NCBI GenBank assembly: GCA_016707285.1
Contig: JADJIA010000004.1
Location: forward strand, 109,128 to 173,127
Direction: 5' to 3'
DNA from: Ignavibacteriales bacterium
GTDB lineage: Bacteria > Bacteroidota > Ignavibacteria > Ignavibacteriales > Ignavibacteriaceae
Length of the DNA stretch: 64,000 bases
Positions 1 through 8,589 of the stretch are shown piece after piece. The translations under genes and the position numbers were made by a program. Below the pieces are notes generated by a model that was not told where the DNA came from, did not search any database, and saw only the letters and a list, made by a program, of their open reading frames with translations. Each line of letters begins with the position of its first letter. Position 1 is the first letter of the stretch.

Positions 1-1785
1 CTTGGCGATCGGTCCAATCTCGTGACCCACATGTTTTTTTAGTTCTTCAACAAGTGAATCCGAGGCTGCATATCCCGCTCTAAGCACCACATAACAGTGA
101 ATAACATGACCTTTCACGTCGTGGGGAAGTCCAATAGCAGCAGCTTCTGCCACTGCCGAATGTGAAACGAGTGCCGATTCGATCTCAGCGGTTCCCAAAC
201 GATAGCCACTCACTTTTATAACATCATCCAATCTTCCGATTACCCAGATATAACCATCTTTGTCTTTTCTCGCCGAATCTCCGGCTTCATACATTGTGGT
301 ATATTTGCTCCAATATTGTTGTTTATACCGTTCGGGATCATGAAGAATACCCCTCATAATTGCGGGCCATGGTTTTTTGATAACAAGAATACCCTCTTCA
401 CCGGTTGGTGCACTTTTTCCATCGAGATCGAGTACATCCACATCAATTCCAAAAAACGGTCTCGTTGCGCTTCCCGGCTTAAGTGGAGTTACAGGAAGGG
501 GAGTTATCATAAATCCTCCTGTTTCAGTCTGCCACCAGGTATCCATTACAGGGCAGTTTGATTTGCCGATCACTTCATAATACCATTTCCATGCTTCAGG
601 ATTAATTGGTTCGCCAACACTTCCCAAAATACGAAGTGATGAGAGGTCGTGTCTGTTTGGCCAGGCGTTTCCAAATCTCATCAGCCCTCTGATAGCTGTT
701 GGTGCAGTGTAAAGGATTGTAATTCCATACTTCTCAATCATCTTCCACCATCTGTTGGGATAGGGGAAGTTTGGAGCACCTTCATACATAAAACTTGTGG
801 AACCGTTAAGGAGGGGTGCGTAAACTATATAACTGTGTCCTGTAATCCAACCGGGGTCGGCAGCACACCAATATCTGTCTTCATCGTTGATATCAAACAC
901 ATACTTAAATGTTGTTGCAGTGTAAACCATATAACCACCATGAGTGTGGATTACGCCTTTTGGTCTGCCTGTAGTACCTGAAGTGTAGAGGATAAAAAGC
1001 ATTGTTTCTGCATCAACCTGTTCAGTTTCACATGGTTGATTAACAACCGGAACACTGAGGAGATCGTGATACCAGTAATCACGACCCGGTTCCATATAAA
1101 TTTCATGTCCCGTTCTGCGAACAACCACACAATGTTCGATTGTACCCTGACGGGCGAGGGCTTCATCTGCGATCTGTTTGAGGTTCACTATTTTCCCGCG
1201 CATATACCCACCATCAGCGGTGATCAACACTTTGCTTTGAGCGTCTTCAATTCTCTCGGCAAGTGCCTCCACGCTGAAACCTCCATAAACCACCGAGTGT
1301 GCTGCACCAATTTTTGCACAAGCCAGCATTGCGAACATAAGTTCAGGAACACGGGGCATATAGATGGTTACTATATCTCCCTTTTGAACTCCCATGCTTT
1401 TTAGGACATTGGCAAATTTTATTACCTCACGATTAAGTGAAAAATAGGAATATGTTCTTACATCATCTCCCGATTCACTTTCCCAGATCAGGGCAAGTTT
1501 GTTTTTTCTGAAGGTTTTTAGATGTCTGTCGATCGCATTTGTAACGATGTTGGTTTTACCGCCGGTAAACCACTTGAAGAAAGGTGGAGTAGATTCATCG
1601 TAAACCTTGTCCCATTTTTGAGACCATTCAAATTCTTCGGCGATATCTCCCCAGAATTTTTCAGGATCTTCGATTGATCTTTTGTACATCGAATCGTAAT
1701 CTTTGCAATGTGCATTATCAATTACTGATTGAGAAGGAAAATAAACTTCACCTTCGGATTGTTTAATGCCTGCTTCATCACTCAT
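1..1785 (-). CDS. acs: acetyl-CoA synthetase, C-terminus beyond window
   Basis: Converts acetate, ATP and CoA to acetyl-CoA through acetyl-AMP in the cytoplasm. The frame is open from an ATG at 1785 to the left edge (595 codons; the family is about 650, so the C-terminal part with the regulatory lysine is outside). Seen: the adenylate-forming signature YTSGTTGRPKGV at about residues 265-278, DTWWQTETGG and GEPINPEAW, which are typical of Acs rather than other acyl-CoA ligases. The start is supported by GAGGAG 8-12 nt upstream. It is transcribed away from the small membrane-protein genes to its right and stands alone in what is visible. Confidence 0.95.
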   Translation of the reverse strand, partial: MSDEAGIKQSEGEVYFPSQSVIDNAHCKDYDSMYKRSIEDPEKFWGDIAEEFEWSQKWDKVYDESTPPFFKWFTGGKTNIVTNAIDRHLKTFRKNKLALIWESESGDDVRTYSYFSLNREVIKFANVLKSMGVQKGDIVTIYMPRVPELMFAMLACAKIGAAHSVVYGGFSVEALAERIEDAQSKVLITADGGYMRGKIVNLKQIADEALARQGTIEHCVVVRRTGHEIYMEPGRDYWYHDLLSVPVVNQPCETEQVDAETMLFILYTSGTTGRPKGVIHTHGGYMVYTATTFKYVFDINDEDRYWCAADPGWITGHSYIVYAPLLNGSTSFMYEGAPNFPYPNRWWKMIEKYGITILYTAPTAIRGLMRFGNAWPNRHDLSSLRILGSVGEPINPEAWKWYYEVIGKSNCPVMDTWWQTETGGFMITPLPVTPLKPGSATRPFFGIDVDVLDLDGKSAPTGEEGILVIKKPWPAIMRGILHDPERYKQQYWSKYTTMYEAGDSARKDKDGYIWVIGRLDDVIKVSGYRLGTAEIESALVSHSAVAEAAAIGLPHDVKGHVIHCYVVLRAGYAASDSLVEELKKHVGHEIGPIAK

Positions 1786-1912
1786 TTTATGAGGCTCCTC
1801 TATCTAAAATTTAACTGGTACTTGTTATTTACGCGGTTGGGAGAAAACTATATATCAATTTCTCAAGTTAAGAATGTTATGATTTTCTGGCAAACTATTT
1901 TTAAATAAAAAA

Positions 1913-1941
1913 TGCCCGCCACCTCGAAAGGCAAACGGGCA
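1913..1941 (-). terminator. rho-independent terminator after small membrane genes
   Basis: On the minus strand TGCCCG and CGGGCA (6 bp) bracket a 17-nt interior that can pair further, followed by a T-rich tract. It lies about 60 nt past the stop of the gene at 2001-2192 and fits as the end of that transcript. Confidence 0.6.
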
Positions 1942-2000
1942 AGGTTAGGTTAGTGAGGGATCACTGTAAAAAAAACGGAAGATCATTCCTCACAACCGGC

Positions 2001-2192
2001 TTACATCCTCGATGCGTAAGCAAGAACCTTCAGAAAGACTTGAGATACAATTACTGCCACTCCCAGCCACATCGCTGCACGATAGATCTTTTCTCTCTTC
2101 TTCCCTTTGAAGTAGAGACGGTCATAATCGGCATCCCTTGTATAGTCGCCCTTCTTGATGTCCCACCTGTACCATGTTGTTTCCTGTTGCAT
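2001..2192 (-). CDS. small single-pass membrane protein, paralogue of 3009-3206
   Basis: 63 residues beginning MQQETTWYRWDIKKGDY. A charged N-terminal half with the pattern WD-[IV]-K-x-GDY-x-RD-x2-YD-x-LY is followed by one hydrophobic segment (about residues 38-58). The start at 2192 is chosen over an in-frame upstream one because AGAGGAG sits just before it. The same N-terminal pattern recurs in the protein at 3009-3206, so this is a small paralogous family. It follows the 53-residue membrane protein at 2233-2394 after 40 nt and is probably co-transcribed with it. Function not recognised; the arrangement would suit a membrane-anchored adaptor or subunit, which is only a guess. Confidence 0.7.
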   Translation of the reverse strand: MQQETTWYRWDIKKGDYTRDADYDRLYFKGKKREKIYRAAMWLGVAVIVSQVFLKVLAYASRM

Positions 2193-2232
2193 GTCGCTCC
2201 TCTTTTGTGATTTATTAATTAAACTCAAAATG

Positions 2233-2394
2233 TTACTTTGTTACGATCTTCTCAGCCACAAACCTTATCAGGTGAAGCGGCGATGAGACTACCAATAACA
2301 AAGCAATCGGAGTATATAAAGCTATGAGAACAACCAATCTGAAAAGACCGATTTTTTCATACCCGATATCAACTGTTTGCCTGTTCCTGAGCAT
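2233..2394 (-). CDS. 53-residue predicted membrane protein
   Basis: Starts ATG at 2394 (MLRNRQTVDIGYEK...) with AGGAG about 7 nt upstream and ends with TAA at 2233. A short polar N-terminus is followed by a hydrophobic stretch of about 24 residues (roughly 18-41) and a basic tail. It is first in a likely two-gene unit with 2001-2192. It is short enough to be missed by ordinary gene calling. Function unknown. Confidence 0.6.
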   Translation of the reverse strand: MLRNRQTVDIGYEKIGLFRLVVLIALYTPIALLLVVSSPLHLIRFVAEKIVTK

Positions 2395-3008
2395 ATAACA
2401 CTCCTATTCGATAAATTATTAAAAGTATAGTTATCTACATTATATTTAAATACTATGACAACGGCACATAGCTTATCGAAGCCGGTGAACCGAAAGACGG
2501 AGATGCAACACTAAATTAAGTTAGAGTGCGCAAAACCGTGCATAGAAATTGGATTTCAGAAATTGAATTTAAAAGAAGATAAGTTCTTGTAGATAAGTTA
2601 AGCTTAAGGGGAAATTATAAAAGGGGATGGGGTTTTCACCATATAAATTTAAAAACCAATAACCGGTAGTGTACCTTTTCCCTCACCACACCTATTGATT
2701 CACTGCCCACATCCCGCCTTTATAATAAAAATGTTGATCTAAAAGAGAAAACCTCCAATTTGTGTGAAAAATTATGGTCGCTAAACCTCACCTTAACCTG
2801 TTTCAAATTTACAAAGAATTTGTTTTAAAGTCAAGGGAAATCCAAATAAATACAAAAATAAATTGATTTTATTTTAATATTTTGGTGAATCCTTCACTAT
2901 TAGACTATATATTATATTAACAATGGGTTTAAAATGGACAAAAAACACCCTTGAGGGGGTTAGAGAAATAAAAAAGAAGATTCGGATGTTGGGGAAATTC
3001 CCGCTCGA
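2395..3008. other. 614-nt intergenic region without a recognised gene
   Basis: No convincing ORF. It should hold the promoter for the minus-strand pair starting at 2394. A GC-richer block at about 2455-2550 has several short self-complementary pieces (CCG-AAAGA-CGG and others) and stands out from the AT-rich surroundings, but it matches no RNA family I can name. The rest is AT-rich, with no repeat or terminator that I can support. Confidence 0.5.
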
Positions 3009-3206
3009 TTAAATAGAGGAAGCCGCTTTCAGGATGAAATAGAAGATGACAGTAAGGAGTATGCCGGCTGAGATTACCAGGGCACTTTTTTTCGTTCTCT
3101 CAACCTTACGGTTGTGGAGGTATAATTTGTCATATTCGGAATCACGCTGGTAGTCGCCATGTTTGACATCCCAGTTGTTCAACTCTTTCTTCACAAAACC
3201 TCTCAT
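3009..3206 (-). CDS. small single-pass membrane protein, paralogue of 2001-2192
   Basis: 65 residues. The segment NNWDVKHGDYQRDSEYDKLY aligns with the WDIKKGDY...YDRLY segment of the neighbour at 2001-2192, and one hydrophobic helix (about residues 42-60) follows. No Shine-Dalgarno is evident; the upstream sequence is AT-rich. It sits alone about 600 nt from its paralogue and lacks a partner like the 53-residue protein. Function unknown. Confidence 0.7.
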   Translation of the reverse strand: MRGFVKKELNNWDVKHGDYQRDSEYDKLYLHNRKVERTKKSALVISAGILLTVIFYFILKAASSI

Positions 3207-3459
3207 TTAAAAATTATTTTTTTCATACTCGAAATATAACTGAATTAAAGAACTAATGATGCAATGCCATCTTAAAAACAGGGGCAATCATTTTTATCAC
3301 AACTAAGAGCTGTGATATTCGACACATACGATTAAACAGTCTGCAACTATTAATTTCGCTCTGTATAAGAACAATTTATGATATCTTAACACAATATTAT
3401 TATTAATTTGTGAGAAAATATGTAAATTTAGCATCGTTTTTAATAGAATTTATGGAGAA

Positions 3460-3681
3460 ATGAAAGAAGAATACGAAGTAGTAAAAGGAATCAGATTTCC
3501 AAAATATTCCCTCAAGGTTGTAAAATACTCAAAAGGGGATTATGGTGTGGTTGAATCATTTTATTTTATGAAATTTTGTTACAAAAAGTTAGAAGAGAGA
3601 TTCAAAGCACTTGCAGACGCAAAACTCAAATATGAAGATCTGCACGCCTCGCGTAAATTTGATCACATGACCGGTAAATAA
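3460..3681 (+). CDS. conserved-looking hypothetical protein, 73 aa
   Basis: Starts MKEEYEVVKG. It is rich in Lys, Tyr and Glu, soluble, with no signal peptide or membrane helix; the second half (about 38-65) is probably helical. It ends 19 nt before the ATPase/GNAT fusion gene on the same strand, so the two are likely one transcript. I do not recognise a family; a small accessory of the fusion protein is possible. Confidence 0.6.
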   Translation: MKEEYEVVKGIRFPKYSLKVVKYSKGDYGVVESFYFMKFCYKKLEERFKALADAKLKYEDLHASRKFDHMTGK

Positions 3682-3700
3682 CCCTTAAACGGGTAACGGA

Positions 3701-5191
3701 ATGAAAAACAAACTCGACAAAAGAATCTTAATTGCCGGCAAACTTTCGGAGTTAACAATTCCGGCGCAGTTAAACTACCTGCCTGTGGTTGTAAACCTCT
3801 CAAAACAGATAGCCGAATGGTTTGGATTCCCGGAAGAAAAGCACCGCGAAGTTGAGTTGATCGTTGAAGAATCTTTTGTTAGTGTTGTGGAAAATTCATT
3901 TGAACTTGATGAACTTGGAGTTGTAAAGTTCAAAATTTCTTATCTTCCCGGCAAACTGATCTTCACATTTGAAGATAAGGGATTACCGGTGGATGTTGAA
4001 AAACTTGAACTGGAAGAGCGCTCGGCTTTAGGAATTCTACTGATAAAACATCTGGCAGATGAATTTAAGTTTGTAAACCTTGGAAAAGAAGGGAAAAGAC
4101 TTGAAGTTGTAAAAAATCTGCCTGATGAAGAGATACAACACCTTGTATCTGATTTTGCACCTGTTGAACCGGAGCCCGCACCCAAAGATGAAGAACTTAA
4201 ATTTGGCATGCTTAAATCACAGGATGCTTTGGAGCTTGCCAGATTAGCCTACCGCGCCTACGGTTACACCTACGCCAGCGTTGCGTATCTCCCTGAAAAA
4301 CTTAAAGAAATTCTTGAATACGGATACCTCGAGGCTGTAACAGTAAGAAATTCAAAAGATGAATTTATTGCAAATCTTGGTTTGTTTTACGAAAAACCGG
4401 GTGCCAGAGTAGCTGATTCAGGAATGGCGATTGTTGATCCCCGCTATAGAGGGCATAATCTCTTTAAACGAATGAAAATGCAAGCCATTGAGCACGGGAA
4501 ATCGATTGGGCTTTACGGACTTTATAGTGAGAGTGTCACAATTCACCCCTACACACAAAAAGGGAACATCACACTCGGGGCAAAAGAAACAGGTCTGTTA
4601 ATAGCTTTCACAGGTGAAAGAGTCACTTTTAAAAAAATAAACGATGAAGGGCTTTCGCAGCGACAAGCTGTGATGCTCTATTATCTTAAAATTAACGAAG
4701 AACCCAAAAGAACCGTTTACATACCTGCTGTTTATGAAGATATAATGACAAGGATTTATTCAGATCTAAAACTCAACAGAACAGTTCACACTACAAAAAG
4801 TTTTAAAAACATTGTTGAGATGTCGGGAGAAACAGCTCTTGAATTGAGCTTTAAACCCGACCTGAATTCTGCTGTTATCACTATTGAAAAATATGGTGAA
4901 GATATTGTGCCAATCCTCAGGCTGAGGATAAAAGAACTCTGCATGAAAAAAATTGATACAATTTATCTGGAACTTCCTCTCTCAGAACCGGCAACCATGT
5001 ACCTTGTTTCACAATTCAGAGAACTTGGATTTTTCTTCGGAGGTTTAATACCCGAATTCAGGGATGGTGATATTCTGAAAATGCAGTATTTAAACAATAT
5101 TTATATCGATACTTCAAAGATTATGATAGCTTCAGAAAATGGCAGGAGTATCCTCGATTTTATTGTTGCTGACAGAGAATCACTTGCTTAA
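3701..5191 (+). CDS. RsbW-like HATPase fused to a GNAT-type domain
   Basis: 496 residues. Residues about 15-140 look like an anti-sigma-factor-type GHKL ATPase: VEESFVSVVEN resembles the N box, FEDKGLP the G1 box, and RSALGILLIKHLAD the G2 region. Residues about 165-315 look like a GNAT acetyltransferase, with VDPRYRGHNLFKRM as the acetyl-CoA loop. The last ~170 residues may be a second, degenerate GNAT-like fold. RsbW proteins usually bind and phosphorylate anti-sigma antagonists; the GNAT part suggests protein or small-molecule acetylation. No signal peptide. A SpoIIE-type phosphatase, the usual opponent of RsbW-like kinases, lies 2 kb away at 7364-8488. Domain assignment is by motif only. 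Confidence 0.75.
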   Translation: MKNKLDKRILIAGKLSELTIPAQLNYLPVVVNLSKQIAEWFGFPEEKHREVELIVEESFVSVVENSFELDELGVVKFKISYLPGKLIFTFEDKGLPVDVEKLELEERSALGILLIKHLADEFKFVNLGKEGKRLEVVKNLPDEEIQHLVSDFAPVEPEPAPKDEELKFGMLKSQDALELARLAYRAYGYTYASVAYLPEKLKEILEYGYLEAVTVRNSKDEFIANLGLFYEKPGARVADSGMAIVDPRYRGHNLFKRMKMQAIEHGKSIGLYGLYSESVTIHPYTQKGNITLGAKETGLLIAFTGERVTFKKINDEGLSQRQAVMLYYLKINEEPKRTVYIPAVYEDIMTRIYSDLKLNRTVHTTKSFKNIVEMSGETALELSFKPDLNSAVITIEKYGEDIVPILRLRIKELCMKKIDTIYLELPLSEPATMYLVSQFRELGFFFGGLIPEFRDGDILKMQYLNNIYIDTSKIMIASENGRSILDFIVADRESLA

Positions 5192-5300
5192 TCTTCAATC
5201 TTGTTATCATACCAAATTATCGACATTTTTTTGAACTGTGAATACCGTAATTTAAATCCACAATAATTATCATTCCCTTTTTTATTTCATCAGGCATAAA

Positions 5301-7292
5301 ATGACCCTCAGAGCCGCAGTTATATTTGTTATATTGTTAATATCCACCTTGTTTCCTCAAGAAAAAAGAGGTTACGAATATTGTGCTGAAAAGAAGCAAA
5401 ATATGCTTCCTGCATCACTTCAAAAACTTCAAAACATTGAAGCTATCGCACATACTTTTGATGTTCTGGATTACAAACTGAATCTCGATATATACAACTG
5501 TTTTATTTCGCCATATCCAAAATCTTTTACGGGAAGTGTCGTCGTAAAATTTAAGGTGGATTCAACGCTAAATCAAATAGTTTTGGATGCAGTAAATACC
5601 TCAATTGTGGTCGATTCACTTGGTTTTGCCGGTGCCTCATTTACCCATGCATCGAATAAATTAAATATTACACTTGATTCCACTTATTCACCCGGTGATA
5701 CAGTGGAGGTGAAGATTTATTATCGACACAACAATGTATCTGATAATGCTTTTTATGCAAGTGGTGGCACTGTATTCACCGACAACGAACCCGAGGGAGC
5801 AAGAAAGTGGTTCCCCTGCTGGGATAAACCATCCGACAAGGCAACTGTTGACCTTACAGCACGAGTGCCGGTGAATGTAAAACTCGGTTCAAACGGATTG
5901 TTAAAAGATTCCACTAATACCGGTTCAGAAATCTATTATCGCTGGGTAAGCAGAGACCCCGTTACTACTTATTTAACTGTTATTTCAGCCAGAGTAAACT
6001 ATCAGTTATTCATCCTGAACTGGATAGATCCAGTTTCAGGGGACACTCTACCGATCAGACTCTATGCAAATCCGGGTGAAACAGTTTCACAAACAATCAG
6101 GGATGCAATAATCAACCAGACAACAGGTTTTAGCGAAAAATATGGACCATATCCATTTGAAAAAAACGGATATGCGACGCTGAACAACCAATTCACCTGG
6201 GGTGGAATGGAAAATCAGACGCTTACCTCTCTTTGTCCAAACTGCTGGAGTCAAAATCTACTCGCTCACGAATTTGCACATCAGTGGTTTGGTGATATGA
6301 TCAGTCCATCAACATGGGCAGACATCTTCCTGAATGAAGGTTTTGCAACTTTTTCTGAATCAGTCTGGGAAGAGGTAAAACCGGGTGGAAGTTATTCGGC
6401 TTATAAATCGATGATCAACAGCGATGCCAATTATTACAAACAACAAAATCCCGGATGGCCAATCTATAATCCATCATGGGCAATTGTAACTCCGGGCACC
6501 AATGAACTTTTTAACACCGCAATAACCTATGCAAAAGGGTCGTGTGTGCTTGCAATGGCGCGTTATGTCCTTGGTTCCGAACTCTTTTTTAGTACCGTCA
6601 GATCATATGCAACAGATTCAACCTTTAGATATAAAAACGCTTCAATCCCTGAATTTATCGTAAAAATGAGTGAAGCTTCAGGTCAGGATCTTACATGGTT
6701 TTTTGAACAGTGGCTGTATGAACCAAATCACCCAAGCTACTCAAACACTTATTGGATTTCCCAACCGGGTTCGAGGGATTGGACTCTAAATTTTAAGGCA
6801 AGACAAACTCAGTCCGGCTCTGTTTATTACAAAATGCCAATTGAGCTCAAGATTTCATTCACTTCCGGTGCTGACACCACAATCAGAGTGTTTAACGATC
6901 AGAACAATCAAATCTTTACATTTAACTTTGACAGATCACCAACTTCCCTTGTTTTTGATCCAAACGATGAGATAGTTCTTAAAACCGCCAACACAGTGAT
7001 GTCAACAGAAGACGAGCAACTTTCACCTTTAGAATATACATTGTACAGTAACTATCCAAATCCATTTAATCCTTCAACTACAATTAAGTTTGCTGTTCCC
7101 GAGGGAAGTGATGTTAAACTTTCAGTTTTTAATACAAATGGTGAGGAAGTTGGAGTAATCGCAAGCGGATATTTTGAGTCCGGGATACACAAGGTTGAAT
7201 TCAATGCAAACAACCTGCCAAGTGGTATCTATTTTGCAGTGTTAAATGCCGGCGGGAAAATGTTAAGACAGAAGATGATTTTGATTAAGTAG
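5301..7292 (+). CDS. secreted M1 family aminopeptidase with T9SS sorting domain
   Basis: 663 residues with an N-terminal signal peptide (about 1-20). Zinc peptidase of the gluzincin M1 family: GGMEN exopeptidase motif at 301-305, HEFAH zinc site at 323-327 and the third ligand in NEGFATFSE at about 346. The last ~80 residues are a type A T9SS sorting domain (NYPNPFNPSTTIKF ... MILIK), so the enzyme is expected outside the outer membrane or on the cell surface. It probably releases N-terminal amino acids from external peptides. It stands alone between the ATPase/GNAT gene and a convergent phosphatase gene. Confidence 0.93.
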   Translation: MTLRAAVIFVILLISTLFPQEKRGYEYCAEKKQNMLPASLQKLQNIEAIAHTFDVLDYKLNLDIYNCFISPYPKSFTGSVVVKFKVDSTLNQIVLDAVNTSIVVDSLGFAGASFTHASNKLNITLDSTYSPGDTVEVKIYYRHNNVSDNAFYASGGTVFTDNEPEGARKWFPCWDKPSDKATVDLTARVPVNVKLGSNGLLKDSTNTGSEIYYRWVSRDPVTTYLTVISARVNYQLFILNWIDPVSGDTLPIRLYANPGETVSQTIRDAIINQTTGFSEKYGPYPFEKNGYATLNNQFTWGGMENQTLTSLCPNCWSQNLLAHEFAHQWFGDMISPSTWADIFLNEGFATFSESVWEEVKPGGSYSAYKSMINSDANYYKQQNPGWPIYNPSWAIVTPGTNELFNTAITYAKGSCVLAMARYVLGSELFFSTVRSYATDSTFRYKNASIPEFIVKMSEASGQDLTWFFEQWLYEPNHPSYSNTYWISQPGSRDWTLNFKARQTQSGSVYYKMPIELKISFTSGADTTIRVFNDQNNQIFTFNFDRSPTSLVFDPNDEIVLKTANTVMSTEDEQLSPLEYTLYSNYPNPFNPSTTIKFAVPEGSDVKLSVFNTNGEEVGVIASGYFESGIHKVEFNANNLPSGIYFAVLNAGGKMLRQKMILIK

Positions 7293-7299
7293 AGGATCA

Positions 7300-7408
7300 G
7301 AACTTGAGAAACTCAGAGTGACTTGAGAAACTCGGAAGATTTTGAGTACGACCTCAGTTCTGGTCACTGAATCTCTAAAGTCTCCAGAGTTCTGAATCTC
7401 GAGTTTCT
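7300..7408. repeat. degenerate GAGAAACTC/CTCGAG-type short repeats at convergent gene ends
   Basis: CTTGAGAAACTC occurs twice within 30 nt, followed by imperfect variants (CTCAGTTCTGG, CTCCAGAGTTCTGAATCTCGAG). The block begins in the gap after the peptidase gene and runs into the 3' end of the phosphatase gene, where it encodes its last ~12 residues. The same repeat type recurs at 16180-16325 and 31640-31700. Confidence 0.6.
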
Positions 7409-8488
7409 CTTTAGCACCAGAATAGTTATATCATCCCTCATAGGGACATTATAGGTAAAGTTGTTGATCGATCGAAGGATTGATTTAATAATTTCATCAG
7501 GTGATTTTTCTGCGTTTTTGATCAGATTTTTTTCAATTCTGGCGATCCCAAATTCTCTGTTAAATTCATCAACAGCTTCGTTTACTCCATCGGAATAGAT
7601 AAAGAGTATATCGTTGACCTTCAGGTCGATTTCAATCTCTTCGAGAGTTTTATCGAAAATGCCCTTATCTCGCATACCGATTCCTATGCCTGTCGGTTTC
7701 AATTGTTTTACTTCTTTCGATTCGGCACAAAAATGGAGCAGAGGAGTGTGGCCCGCTCTGATTGCTTTTATTTTTTCCCCCTCTTCAACTTCCAAAACTG
7801 CAGCTGTAAAAAACAATCCCGGTTTAAAAATGGAATTAAGAACTTTGTTCAGTTCTTTTAAAACATCTTTAGCTGAAAGTTGATTTTTTGTCAAATAAGT
7901 TAATACAGAGTGAACTCTCACCATATACAAAGCAGCAAGCATTCCTTTGCCTGAAATGTCGCCAAGGAGATAAAAATGTTTTTTTTGTGAGGAATTGAGC
8001 GGGAAAAAGTTGAGGAAATCGCCTCCGACCACTTTTGCAGGTTTTGAATAAGCAGCAACTTGCAGCCCCTCATACACAGGAGATTCAGTCATTATCAACT
8101 CCTCCTGGATGTTTTTAGCGATATCCAGTTCATTAGTAGCTGAAACCTTCTCTGCCACTTCAAATGCGAGTAATAATACCACCGTTAAAAATGATAACAC
8201 TCCCCAAAACCACATATTCATCATCGAAGCATATAAAAAGATTGCAAATGCAATTGAAAACGCGATCCTTCTTACCGGGGACAGTTTACTGAGAAACGTA
8301 TAGATAAGATCCTTTAGCAGGGCAAATTTGCGTTGCCCTTTTGTCATTTTCTTATAATCGTTTCTTTTTGCGCTATCAAGGTAAAACTGATACACCTCGG
8401 GAGCTTCGGAACGAAACAGTCGGGAGACATCACCATCTTTCAGGTCACTTGTGTATAACTTATAAAGATTTGAGAAAAAACCTGCCAA
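7364..8488 (-). CDS. membrane-anchored SpoIIE/PP2C-type protein phosphatase
   Basis: 374 residues. N-terminal cytoplasmic stretch, then hydrophobic helices at about 72-112, then a PPM phosphatase domain: KVVGGDF at about 152-158, GDISGKGM at 176-183, and the late acidic motif DDITILVL near 353-360. Such RsbU/SpoIIE enzymes dephosphorylate anti-anti-sigma (STAS) proteins and so control partner switching. There is no sensory domain beyond the membrane part. The C-terminal residues (RTLETLEIQ) are encoded by the intergenic repeat, so the natural stop may once have been just before them. A likely opponent kinase domain is in 3701-5191, although no STAS protein is in the window. Confidence 0.88.
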   Translation of the reverse strand: MAGFFSNLYKLYTSDLKDGDVSRLFRSEAPEVYQFYLDSAKRNDYKKMTKGQRKFALLKDLIYTFLSKLSPVRRIAFSIAFAIFLYASMMNMWFWGVLSFLTVVLLLAFEVAEKVSATNELDIAKNIQEELIMTESPVYEGLQVAAYSKPAKVVGGDFLNFFPLNSSQKKHFYLLGDISGKGMLAALYMVRVHSVLTYLTKNQLSAKDVLKELNKVLNSIFKPGLFFTAAVLEVEEGEKIKAIRAGHTPLLHFCAESKEVKQLKPTGIGIGMRDKGIFDKTLEEIEIDLKVNDILFIYSDGVNEAVDEFNREFGIARIEKNLIKNAEKSPDEIIKSILRSINNFTYNVPMRDDITILVLKRNSRFRTLETLEIQ

Positions 8489-8589
8489 TAAAAATATTCC
8501 TTATTGAAGTTTTTAATTTACATTCAAGCGGCGAATTGTGGCTATAATATTATATAACCACCCGTTTAATATGTATAAGTGGTTTAATT

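Noticed and set aside
2461..2500. c-di-GMP-I (GEMM) riboswitch, suggested by a CCGAAAGACGG-type stem and nearby GATGCAA.
   Set aside because: The tandem conserved GEMM boxes and second stem are absent, and on that strand no gene starts within 900 nt.
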